Below, piece by piece: positions 31,379 to 42,115 of a DNA stretch of 64,000 bases. Within the stretch, counting starts at the first letter, position 1. Each line of letters begins with the position of its first letter. The stretch comes from Euclidia mi. Its lineage: Eukaryota; Arthropoda; Insecta; Lepidoptera; Erebidae. Made by a program: the position numbers and the translations under genes. The notes below the pieces were generated by a model. That model had not been told where the DNA came from, searched no databases, and worked only from the letters and a program-made list of their open reading frames with translations. The DNA is taken from positions 59,496,047 through 59,560,046 of the forward strand of contig OX123197.2 of the NCBI GenBank assembly GCA_944739405.2, in the 5' to 3' direction.

Positions 31379-31589
31379 AAATAAAAAAATGCTGATAAAA
31401 TAAAAACTACTAGGCCTCCATGAATCAAATTTTATGGGACCAATTTGAAAGTATTGCGCATCAAATAAAAAAAGAATTACGTAAATCGGTTCAGAAAGCT
31501 CGGCGAAATCGGTGTACATACATCATAAAAAAAATATACCGGCCGAATTGAGAACCTCCTCCTTTTTTTTTGTTTGAAGTCAGTTAAAA
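31379..31589. repeat. Lepidopteran 'gaagtcggtt' repeat, right part
   Basis: Contains 'aaatcggttcagaaagctcg', 'ccgaattgagaacctcctcc' and 'gaagtcagttaaaaa', the usual end of the repeat whose left part is at 26786-27555. NLR-A RT coding starts immediately after it. Confidence 0.55.
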
Positions 31590-32930
31590 ATTATTACAGA
31601 TTTGAAAAATAAATGCACTGTGGGCAATGACGAAATATCTAAAAAAGTCATAAAATCTGTAGCAAATTTAATATGTGACCATCTGAGCTATATCTTAAAT
31701 CTTTGTATTATTCATGGCACATTTCCTGAACGGCTTAAAACTTCTATTGTTAAACCGTTACATAAAAAGACGACAAAGATCTTATGCACAATTATAGACC
31801 AATCTCACTTCTTCCAATTTTTTCAAAAATATTTGAGAAATATATTTATAATATAATATGCACCTATCTTGAATCAAACAACATTTTATGTTCTGAACAA
31901 AAAGATTTTCGTGAGGAAAGAACTATTAATATGGCTATTTGTGACTTTTTAAATATAGGAATGTCTAGTATTGATAACAGAATACCGATTTCTGCTGTGT
32001 ATTGTGATATGACACAAGCTTTTGATTATGTTGACCACAATATTCTAATAAATAATCTTGATACCTACGGAATAAGGGGTAATGTCCTTAATTTAATAAA
32101 ATCCTATTTAAAAGACAGAAGACAGTTAGTCGCAATAAAAAAACTCAACTTGAAAACTAAAAAAGAAGAAACATATAAGTCTAGTCAGCGTGAAGTAGCA
32201 TTCGGGGTTCCCAAAGGCAGTGTTTTAGGCCCGCTGTTGTTCATTGTGTATATAAATGACTTACCTAAAGCAGTGAAACATCCCGTAGCATTATTCGCTG
32301 ATGACAGTACGGTTACCATAGCTTGCAACAAACCTGATCTCTATGAGTCGGACATTAATTAGGCACTTAGTTCGATTATATTGTGACTAGAAAATAATAA
32401 TTTAAAGATAAATTTAAACAAAACTCAAATAATACATTTTAGTCAAAGACAGTCCCGTGGTCACAATATGAAAATTAATTACCAAAGTGAATATATATGT
32501 TCTGCAAGTAACGCCTAATTTCTTGGCTTGACAATTGACAGCCAGTTAAATTGGAAAGACCATATAGAGGTTATTTGTAAAAGAATAAGTAGCTCGTCCT
32601 ATGCCTTACAAAAACTATCACGGGTAGTAAATACATATGCGCTTATAACTGCCTATCATGGTATTGTTGCATCCGTTCTTAGATACGGCATTATGTTCTG
32701 GGGAACCTACAAAGAAATAGCGTTTAAATTCCAAAAAAGATGCTTTAGAGCTATGTTTGGCCTTCAAGTAATGGACAGCTGCAAACCGTATTTTATTGAA
32801 TATAAAATTTGGACACTTCCATCTTTATTTATATTTGAAATAGCGTTATTTGTGAAAAAAAAACACATTTATTTAATACTTTGTCAGATGTCGTCATACG
32901 TAGTAGACGTAAAAACAATATGTGTATACG
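31590..32930 (+). pseudogene. NLR-A ORF2: reverse transcriptase domain
   Basis: Pieces in two phases: VGNDEISKKVIKSVANLICD (31602 on), then after a shift near 31785 NYRPISLLPIFSKIFEKYIY, and VYCDMTQAFDYVDHNIL, which holds the first catalytic Asp. GVPKGSVLGPLLF and the catalytic LFADDSTVTI follow. Stops at 32360-32362 and 32382 and a shift near 32525 separate the connection part LGLTIDSQLNWKDHI and the thumb region (YGIMFWGT, FRAMFGL), which is open to 32930. The frame is cut at codon RK by the Harbinger-like element and resumes at 33731. A Jockey/CR1-type RT, clearly inactive. Confidence 0.78.
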
Positions 32931-32933
32931 TAA

Positions 32934-33727
32934 AGCTATGTCCACATTGTGCATTTTCTTGTTTATCAAGGGCATGCGTCATAGTGCAGTCAACAGCGCA
33001 CGTGAGGCATGCCCTAACGCATGCGCGATGCCAGTTGAAAGCGAAGCGCGCGCTGTCATACACGTATTCCCGTGTCAGATGGATTTCTGTGCCTTATAGC
33101 GTTCAACAACAAGGTGGTGGCGGACGAAGAAAAAGATAATACATTGAAGTTTATTGAAGATTATAGAAGTTTCCCACAACCTTGGGATCCTAATAATAAA
33201 CTCTATACAAATAAAGTAAGAGAAACGATGCTTTGGCTGTCCTAGCTAGTAAATATCATATGGATATCGAGGACATTAAAAAAAGATAAAAAGTCTTTTT
33301 TCATATTTTTCTACATCTGACTGGGTTTACATCTAACTGGGTTGACTGCTTTTTTATTATTGTTTCAACCAATTTCAAAAGTCGATCGAAATTTCTTTCT
33401 GACATGTGTGTTTTTTTTTTTTTAAATATCTTTATCTTCTCGTAGTTCACTCAGTCACGTTACTTCGATTATTAAAATAACCTCGTATCCAAAACTTTCT
33501 CTTGGTTCTCTTCGTTTTTCTGGAATTTTGTAATGACCAAGTAAGCCGCACATATTCTACCAAGTATAATATTCTCGTCACACATGTTTTTAAACTACAA
33601 CTGTACTAAATGAATATGTTGGCGTTGCGTTCGTTAAGGCATTCAATGATTGAAAGCGCAAAACGAAAGTTGAATAGGAACACGAAGACGAAAATTGAAG
33701 ATAAAAATGCGCAATGTAGACATAGCT
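32934..33727 (+). mobile_element. Harbinger-like DNA element with MADF remnant
   Basis: 794 bp between target duplications 'taa' (32931-32933 and 33728-33730). Inverted ends: left 'agctatgtccacattgtgca', right in reverse 'agctatgtctacattgcgca'. The TAA duplication, TIR length and MADF-like coding remnant fit PIF/Harbinger. Removing it rejoins the NLR-A reverse transcriptase in frame. No transposase domain remains, so it is an internally deleted derivative. Confidence 0.75.
33120..33290 (+). pseudogene. MADF-like DNA-binding domain remnant
   Basis: Reads FIEDYRSFPQPWDPNNKLYT, then after one frameshift near 33220 DALAVLASKYHMDIEDIKK. The FI..YR..P.LWD start and the later hydrophobic helix are the hallmarks of a MADF (Myb/SANT-like) domain, the accessory DNA-binding protein of many Harbinger elements (established knowledge). 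About 50 residues remain. Confidence 0.6.
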
Positions 33728-33730
33728 TAA

Positions 33731-33960
33731 GTTTAACACAGCGCTCATGTGGAAAAGTGTGTGTTGTTTAGCGCCCAAAATCTTCAATAAACTACCGGAG
33801 ACAATAAAAACATTAAACATTAGCCTTTTTCGAAAAAAAATACGAATACTATTGACTGAGAAGTGCTATTATTCGATTACAGACTTCCTCAACGACGGTA
33901 TTTAAACAGTAAAATTGTTGTTTATTATTGATATCTATGATGTTCTAATCATGTCTGATA
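33731..33960 (+). pseudogene. NLR-A ORF2 C-terminus and 3' UTR
   Basis: Up to TAA near 33905 the frame reads APKIFNKLPETIKTLNISLF and KCYYSITDFLNDG, a typical retroposon RT C-terminus. The 3' UTR resembles the reverse-strand copy at 3747-4000, but the terminal microsatellite is not reached here. Confidence 0.7.
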
Positions 33961-34492
33961 GTTTATGATGTTATAATTACCATACATACGTACAACGATA
34001 GTACCCAAAGAAAACGATATAAAAATAACAATAGTAAGCATGCTGATGTCCACTACGGCTCTAATAGTGAACTGTTACTGTCCTACTCTCGAGTTCGTAA
34101 TTATTTTTTGTGACAAACGAGGTACAGCTTACCTGCTTACAAGCAACTTTCCGTAAGTAATCCTCAAATAACCAATTCCTGACACCAGGGATGCCCATTC
34201 GTGGGAAAAGCAGATATCAAAGCTATAAACGCCCTCTTCTACCAATAACGCACATCTTTCCCCTGTTTCTGTAATCGTATCTATTATAACATCTATGTAG
34301 TAGCTTTTTAAAGTGCCTTAGCAAACCAAATGGAATTTAAAATGGTTTTTTAAATAATTAAATTGTCCACAGCTGGAGTCAACGACGATATACAGATCAT
34401 CGTACCTGCCACCCGGTGAAGATCGCACACAATATATGGATCCTTGCAAATGCAGATGTAAGTATCTACTTCTTTATCAAATTAAAGTACAA
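33961..34492. other. Stretch without recognised gene
   Basis: No coding region or repeat was recognised. It separates the end of NLR-A from the second composite repeat. Confidence 0.45.
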
Positions 34493-34919
34493 TCTTCATC
34501 CCTGTCTCTACTAATTTCATAAAGCTGAAACATTTGTTTGTTTGGTTGAATGCGCTAATCTGAGGAACTACTTGTCTGATTTGAATAATTATTTTTGTCT
34601 CGGATAGTCTATGTACCTAAAGCCTAGGTTATATAACATTATGCTATAAGCCTCAGAAGCGGAGCAATATTCCTAAATAAAGCGGGTGTTACTGCGGGCT
34701 CAGATAGTGAATTTATATTAAGTAGAGTCATCTTTACTAATCAATAATATTTTAAAAAGAAACTTATGTTATCGGTTTTTTTGAAACAATATTTATATGT
34801 AATTGTTACTGCCGACATCACTAACAAACGCACACTATAGAAAACTGCCGCACCAAATATTGGCAAAACTTCCGTCAGGATACGCAGATACAATAGAACG
34901 CCACTTGCTTTTATTCTTA

Positions 34920-35164
34920 TGCCGGGGCCACACTAACAAGAAATGCCATTAATTATTGCGATAATGTACGTTAACCGTAGGTGTAGCCACGACTTTACGC
35001 GATAAATTGACAACGGCATTAACATTGCCGTTTGGCGTTTTTATCGCCAATGATGGGCATTCACGTTGATATTTCAAGTGTAGCCTACTTTAGCGCGTTA
35101 AAAATTATCGCAATAATTATCGCGCTAGCAGCCATTGACGTTGGCCGGTAGAGTGGCCCCAGCA
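34920..35164. mobile_element. Harbinger-type MITE
   Basis: 245 bp with target duplication 'tta' (34917-34919 and 35165-35167). Ends are 'tgccggggccac' and, in reverse, 'tgctggggccac'. The other repeat copy shows the empty site at 428-430. There is no coding capacity. TTA duplication and the GGGGCCAC-type ends indicate the PIF/Harbinger superfamily. Confidence 0.85.
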
Positions 35165-35393
35165 TTAGCAACTTCACGCGCTTCCTCTACATTCATTACT
35201 CTTTTCATACAAGCTCGCCGGTTCCGTTCAATTTGAGAAAAATAGCAATAAAAACTCTAGTCAGAAACATGTCACGTATGTATAATGTATAATACACTAA
35301 AGATCACTTTGTCTTGAATTTTCATACGTAACTTTGGATATTATGATATGCCGTGAAATGTTGAATACGAGAACACAAATTAATTAACACTGT

Positions 35394-35914
35394 TGTTACG
35401 GATGTCGTAGCTTTGTAATACAATTAAGTAATGATCATAAATAATGTAAATAAATATGAATATATAAGTAGACTTAAGTAGATATAAAGATGATTCAATA
35501 AAAACGATTTGAGAGTAGGGAAATGTTTATTGTTATTCGATTAAGGCTGTTTTATTATCCCATAGTAAATAAGAAATCAAAACATGACGATGTAAAGTGG
35601 ATGCGAGCACGATCGAACAGGTTTGAACATGTCGAAACCTGTCCGGACGCCACCACAAGTAAAACTCAGACGAAGCGTTGTGATTGGTCGAACCGAATGC
35701 GTTGCGCTCACATCCACTCACTACTTGCGCCCTGTAAAATAGAATATAAACAGGACGGTTTGGGCACCGTTGTAGTTCAGTTCAGTTTAGCAGTAGTTCT
35801 CTCAAGAAATCCGAAGCAACAAGCCGATCCTGAGCAAGATTGAATTAAATCAACTCACCATCAAGCCAGGCGTTTCATTCCTTTGGAAGATAAAAATTAC
35901 AGTCAACCTTGACA
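35394..35914 (+). repeat. BEL 5' LTR
   Basis: 521 bp from 'tgttacggatgtcg' to 'caaccttgaca'. 'gaatataaacagg' near 35742 is a TATA-like candidate. The sequence after the LTR, 'gtttggtcctacg', is the probable primer region; the tRNA was not identified. Confidence 0.9.
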
Positions 35915-36005
35915 GTTTGGTCCTACGCTCGCCGGATACAGTCGGATCATCGTTCGCCTGACGAGTTAAAGATAATGAAAATACGCAAGTGCAGTGTTCC
36001 TGAAA

Positions 36006-37690
36006 ATGAAGACTAGGAGTATTGCGGCCAAAGAGAGTGAGGCAGAATCGGGATACGACAGCCGACGTCGCCGAACATTCGAAGAGCCGCCGAGATCACC
36101 TTCAACCATTGCGTCCGCGTTGCCGCGCGTCCAACATGAAGTGCCCGCAAGTGAAATCGACAGTGCCACGCCCATCGCCGCTGTGTCAGTAACCGCACTC
36201 CCCGCCACCGCCGCGACGGGAAGAGTTGTGCCACCGTCTGATGGTGCGTCCGCCGCGCTTACCGCACCCGCTCCACGCCACGTACCGGCGAGTCGAGCAA
36301 CCGCGATCGCGAGTGTAACAATGCGTGAAGAACAACTCGTCACTCCAAGCACGTCGTTCCTGCCAATAATTCAGGACTCTGCCAGGACAATAACGGCAAA
36401 TAGGTCAGTAAGAGACACCGCAAGTACGATAAGATCAAGGGGATCTTATAGCACCGATGTGGCAAGAGTAAAACTAGCAGAATATGAGGCACAAAGAAGA
36501 ATTGCTGCAATTAGAAACGAGCAATTGGAAATTGAAAAGGCCCTAGTAAACAAACGGTTCGAGTATGAAGTGTCGGCAATTGAAGCAGAGGCAGAGGCTC
36601 GTGAAGGGGGCTTAGGAGTGAAGACAGGGTGGATGAGTGGCTGCAAAGTATTAACCAAGCCCACCCACCAGTCACCGAAGAGAGAACTCAGCCGCCGCAC
36701 CCCGCCGCCCAACGAACCGCCCGCAGAGCCGAACACATGTGTCGACGCTACAACGCCTGCCATGCCACGCAGGAGACAACGTTCGATCTCACGTTCACCC
36801 ACAAGAGGGGAACTCAGAGTAGGAAGAGGCATCGAACAACTGGCCGACACGCTGGACAAAATGATGCGTGTACGCCCGCCGCCACGACAAGTGACTGAGC
36901 TACCCGTGTTCACCGGAGCGGCTACGGAATGGCTGCCATTCAAGGCAGCTTATGAAGATTCATCGAGTGTCTACAAATTCACCGCGATGGAAAACTTAGC
37001 GAGACTGAGGAACTGCGTCAGAGGTCCAGCAAGGGAAGCAGTCTCCGCGCTCCTGTACTCTGCGTCTGACCCACGGACAATTATGAAGACGCTAGAACAA
37101 TACTATGGCAGGCCGGAGATATTAATGGACCACGTGACGGAGGACATAAAGAAGTTGCCTCGGCTCACTAGTGTGGCAAGTGAACTAAGCTCGTTCGCAG
37201 TGAAGCTACAGAACATAGTGTGTGTGCTATCCAATATGGACAACCGCGGATACTTGTGGAACCCGATGCTAGTGCGTGAAGTTGTGGACAAATTAAGCCC
37301 GCACGTGAAATCAAGGTGGTGCGACTACGCTTCTGAGGCAGTGGAAACGTCACGTGAGCCTGAAATTACGATATTATCTCGGTTCCTGATGCGGGCGGCT
37401 GACCGTGCAATGAAGTACGCCTTCACAAACCCGACGCCCACGCCCGCACCAAAGAGAGGACAGAAAAATGTGGTGCAAGCAAGCACAAAAAGGAAAGTGG
37501 GCAGAGAAGTTATTTACGCCACGACAGAAAAAGAAGATAAAAAGAAACACGTATGTCTGTGTTATGCTGGGGACCATGAAGTGCCTAAGTGCGCCAAGTT
37601 TTCAATGATGAGTGTCGACGACAGGTGGGAATGGGCACGAATGGAGAAAGTGTGCTTTAAATGTCTGAATAATCGCCACCGACCAGGAGC
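36006..37690 (+). pseudogene. BEL gag
   Basis: ATG at 36006 (MKTRSIAAKESEAESGYDS) starts a frame open through gag. Low-complexity Ala/Pro/Thr-rich N-terminus; coiled-coil-like helix (about 155-200, AEYEAQRRIAAIRNEQLEIE); conserved BEL capsid core starting LPVFTGAATEWLPFKAAYED (DUF1759-type). Then a Cys/His region, CLCYAGDHEVPKC and CFKCLNNRH, i.e. the DUF1758-type zinc motifs ahead of the protease. A frameshift near 37690 ends the homology, though the wrong frame happens to stay open to 38144. It forms the particle shell and binds RNA. Confidence 0.85.
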
Positions 37691-39865
37691 ACTGCCGAGC
37701 CAAGCGATGTGGCAAAGAAAATTGTACCCACCCGCATCACGCGCTGCTCCACAAAGAGATGTCGCAACGAGACACCAAAGAAAAAGCGATGGATGCCAAA
37801 CCGACAGCGGAGTCCGTGATGACTGTCTCAGCAAGCAGCGACGCGCCGCATCACATAATCTTAAAGATGTGCCCCGTCGTTTTGAAAGGACCAGGCGGCC
37901 AAGTGACCACGTTCGCGCTAATGGACGAAGGATCGACGATCTCACTCATCGACGAGGATTTAACATGCCGTATCCAAGTGAAAGGGCCAATCTCTTCACT
38001 CAAAATACAAGGAGTGACCTCACAGCCACACGAAGAACACAGTCAAGAGGTCAAACTACAAATTCGTGGTCAGAACGGCGACTATCAAAAATTACGCACA
38101 CGCACGATGAAGGATCTACGACTTCATGGTCAGACAGTGGATAAATCAATGTTAATCAAATATCCACACCTCCGAGACATGCAAAAGAACGCATTCTTTG
38201 ACGAAGCCACACCGAAAGTTTTGATAGGTGCGGACAATTGGCACCTGATCATGACGCGAAAACTACGCATGGGCAAGAAGAATGAGCCTGCGGCCTCGTA
38301 TACCCAACAGGGATGGGTAATTCATGGGACGGCGCCACGCTCAGCGTTGACTCAAAAGGAGGGTCAACTAGTGCTTCATATCTACGACGTGTCTGCGAAC
38401 AAACAGACAGAAGAAGTATGGCGCGTAGAAGTAATAGTGAAAGCACACTTCAGGATTGATGCCCTTGGAGTCTCCCTGGCAAAGAAAGTCAGACCAGAAG
38501 ACCAAAAGGCAATCGACGTGGTCCAACAAACAATGAGGAAGGTTGGTCAACACTTCGAAGTGGGTCTGCCATGGAGAGATGAAGACGCTCCGATGCCCAA
38601 TAATTATCACTGTGCCGTGAAGAGACTAAAGATGATAGAAAAGAAGATGGACGCCTCTTCGGATTTCGCTGCACAGTATCGCGCTCAAGTAAGAAACCTC
38701 CTCGATAAAGGTTATGCCCAAGAGTGCGATGGACAAGAGGAACGAAACAAGAAGATATGGTACCTGCCACACTTCCCGGTCGAGAACCCTAACAAGCCGG
38801 GAAAGATGCGGCTGGTTTTTGACGCGGCACACCGATACAGCGGATTGTGCCTCAATGATCACTTACTAGAGGGACCTGACCTCCTCAAATCGCTACCAGG
38901 AATCCTCTTCAGATTCAGAGAACGTCAGGTAGCCGTGACGGCAGATATTCAAGAGATGTTCCTCCAAGTAAAAATAAGACCACAAGACCAAGCAGCTCAA
39001 ATGTTTCTTTGGCGAGACGAAGAGCGTGATAAGCCGCCGAAAAAGTACAAGATGATATCAATGATCTTCGGGGCATCGTGCTCGCCGTTCATCGCGCACT
39101 CAGTGAGAGATGTCAACGCGAGACGGTACGCGCAAGCATACCCCAACGCTGTGCAAGCAATAACATCGAGCCACTACATGGATGACTATGTCGATAGCTT
39201 CGCCACAGAGGAAGAAGCTATAAGAACAGCACAAGAGGTCATGAAGATACATGAGAACGCACACTTCAACCTCCGTGGATGGTGCTCTAACAGGCCTAAT
39301 GTGGTGGACAACGTGGCTACAGAAAAACGAGTGCTCAAAGCCGAAGTGAAGCTTGGTCAGAAACAGGAAAACTCCGATAAGATACTCGGTTTGCTTTGGC
39401 ATACGGATCAAGATGAGCTAGGCTTCAACACAGGGCTTAGCCGTCTAGCACCCAAAGTGAGGATGAGAGACAGAGCGCCGACGAAAAGAGAAGCCCTCGG
39501 AGCAGTGATGGCTGTCTACGATCCCCTCGGTCTCATCAGCCATTTTACTATCACGGGTAAAATCATACTTCAAAACCTGTGGAGACACGGAGTGGGATGG
39601 GATGAAGTGATTCCCGTAGAAGACGCACAACATTTCGAAGAATGGCTACGAAGTTTGAGCATGGCCACAAAACTGCGAGTCCCAAGGTGCTACGGCAAAA
39701 GCTCGGCAGACGACATAGAGCTCCATGTCTTCTGTGATGCGAGTGAACAAGCATACGCGGCGACCGCCTACTGGAGGATCCTGAAACCAGATGGAAGAGT
39801 GACTGTGAGCCTGGTTGCGGCAAAAGCAAGGGTCGCACCATTAAAACCAGTAACCGTCCCTCGAA
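37690..39865 (+). pseudogene. BEL pol: protease, reverse transcriptase, RNase H start
   Basis: In the phase open to 39921: aspartic protease with ALMDEGSTISLID, where BEL elements use DEGS-like instead of DTGS; RT with KMRLVFDAAHRYSG, VTADIQEMFLQVKI (first Asp), FGASCSPFIAH and catalytic SHYMDDYVDSF. The connection has AVYDPLGLISHF, and RNase H starts with LHVFCDASEQAYAATAYWR. A one-base indel near 39865 moves the rest of RNase H to the next phase. Catalytic residues up to here are intact. Confidence 0.88.
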
Positions 39866-40832
39866 CTCCAATTGGCAGTGATCGGCGCACGATTGGCGGA
39901 AACAATTGTGAGAGAGCATAGAGACAAGCCCAAGAACGTGACGTATTGGACGGACTCACAAACCGTTCTGCGTTGGATAGAAAAAGATGCCATCAAGTAC
40001 ACACCCTTCGTGGCACACCGCTTGGGCGAAATAGCGGAGCTGACCGACGCCAATCAATGGAGATGGGTGCCCACGGAACAAAACGTGGCAGATGATGCAA
40101 CGCGCCCTAATTATAAACTACAAATGAAACCAGAAGACAGATGGTTCACCGGGCCTGAGTTTTTATATGATGAAAAAGAACTCTGGCCGAAAGAGAAAGC
40201 CAAGAAAGAAGACCAAGAGGAAGAAGTGACTTATGTGGTCACAGAAAAGAAACACGCTTCTCATCTGCCCGACATAAGCAGATTCTCCTCATATGAGAAG
40301 CTGATACGAACTACAGCGGTACTCTTTCTCTTCAAGGAAAACTACAAAAATCGAGCTAACCAGATGACCATTGACCTGATAGAAAAGGCTGAGAAGACAT
40401 GGGTCAAACAAGCGCAGCTCAACGACTACGCAGAAGAAATAAGACTGTTGGAAAAAGGAAAACCAGTGCCCAAGTCCAGTAGCCTGTATAAACTGGACCC
40501 TTACATGGAAGACCAGATTCTCAAAGTCAGAGGGAGGATCGGGCACGCTGCGGTTCCAGACACGAAGAAGATGCCGGTCATCTTACACGGCAAGCACCCG
40601 TTTACCAGACTGCTAATAGAAGACGCCCATCGAAGGGCCGGCCATGCAAACAACGAACGCGTGGTCAACGACTTAAGGCAAAAGTACTGGGTGGTCAATC
40701 TGCGCCCTACAGTAAGAGCCATAGCGCAGCGATGGCAACTTTGCCGCATCAGAAGAGCGACACCAGTAAAACCAGTCACGGGGGACCTACCGATGGAACG
40801 ACTAACAGAGACGCAGCGACCCTTTATTCACT
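39866..40832 (+). pseudogene. BEL pol: RNase H end and integrase N-terminal part
   Basis: Continues with LQLAVIGARLAETIV, YWTDSQTVLRWIEK (RNase H Asp) and PTEQNVADDATRP. An integrase zinc-binding region follows (HRRAGHANNERVVNDLRQKY then CRIRRATP). The first Cys of the CxxC pair and spacing look altered (QRWQLCRIRR). A frameshift near 40833 separates the integrase core. Confidence 0.82.
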
Positions 40833-41757
40833 GCGGGTCTACTATTTTGGGCCAATGACAGTGGTCATAGGAAGAAGACACGAGAAGCGCTGGGGAGCAC
40901 TGTTCACTTGCCTGGTGACCAGGGCAGTTCACCTGGAACTGGTGGCGAGTCTGTCGACCGACTCAGCTATAATGGCCATAAGGAGAATGACAGCGCGACG
41001 AGGTTGGCCCCGAGTAATGTACTCCGACAATGGCACCAATTTTCGAGGAGCAGACACAGAACTACGCACGGCCTATGAAGAATGGGCCAAAGAATTCGTC
41101 CACTTCGGACTTTCACACCGCATAAAGTGGAAGTTTATACCACCAGGGGCGCCGCATATGGGGGGAGCGTGGGAACGATTGGTACGCTCTGTCAAAACGG
41201 CACTGGGGGCGACACTGCATCAGCGGGCGCTAAAAGAAGAAGTGCTGCTGACCCTGATGGTAGAGGCCGAACACTCTATAAACTCTCGGCCTCTCATCCA
41301 CGTTTCCGTCGATCCCAAGGATCCGGAGGCGTTGACTCCGAACCACTTCCTCATCGGGACCTCCTCAGGCCTTCCCTACACTGGGCCTTGCGAGGAGGTC
41401 AGCTGAAAACAGTGGAGAGCTGCCCAAGCGCTCGCCGACCATTTCTGGCGACGCTGGGTAAATGAATACCTGCCGACGCTGGTGCCCAGGGGAACATCTG
41501 ACGACCGACGACGACCTCTGCGCGTTGGCGACCTGGTTGTCGTCATCGACCCTACCCTGCCATGATGGACGTGGCCCCGAGGCGTCGTGGAGACTACGTA
41601 CGTCGGTCCAGACGGCAAGGTGCAATCGGCCGACGTCAGGACTACAGCGGGCATCCTACGGCGTCCCACGACGAAGCTCGCCGTCCTCTGCGTGGAAGAT
41701 AAGGCTACGGTAGCCCTGCGCCGGGGGGAGGATGTTACGGACGTCGTAGCTTTGTAA
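40833..41757 (+). pseudogene. BEL pol: integrase core and C-terminal domain
   Basis: Integrase core in a third phase shift: VYYFGPMTV, where VDYFGP with the first catalytic Asp is expected, so that Asp appears lost; second Asp in YSDNGTNFRG; Glu in GGAWERLVRSVK. The frame meets TGA at 41404-41406 and again at 41563-41565. It stays readable through the C-terminal DUF5641-like part (FWRRWVNEYLPTL, TWPRGVVETTYVGPDGKV) to TAA 41755-41757 inside the 3' LTR. Confidence 0.82.
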
Positions 41758-42115
41758 TACAATTAAGTAATGATCATAAATAATGTAAATAAATATGAAT
41801 ATATAAGTAGACTTAAGTAGATATAAGGATGATTCAATAAAAACGATTTGAGAGTAGGGAAATGTTTATTGTTATTCGATTAAGGCTGTTTTATTATCCC
41901 ATAGTAAATAAGAAATCAAAACATGACGATGTAAAGTGGACGCGAGCACGATCGAACAGGTTTGAACATGTCGAAACCTGTCCGAACGCCACCACAAGTA
42001 AAACTCAGACGAAGCGTTGTGATTGGTCGAACCGAATGCGTTGCGCTCACATCCACTCACTACTTGCGCCCTGTAAAATAGAATATAAACAGGTCGGTTT
42101 GTTGCACCGTTGTAG
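41733..42115 (+). repeat. BEL 3' LTR, first part
   Basis: Preceded by the purine run 'ccggggggagga'. Matches the 5' LTR until 'tgcaccgttgtag', where NLR-D is inserted. The LTR resumes at 45213. Confidence 0.9.

Noticed and set aside
35994..38144. A 716-codon gag gene extending to 38144
   Set aside because: After about 37690 the frame no longer resembles gag; protease continues in another phase, so the rest is a frameshifted read. The first real ATG is at 36006.
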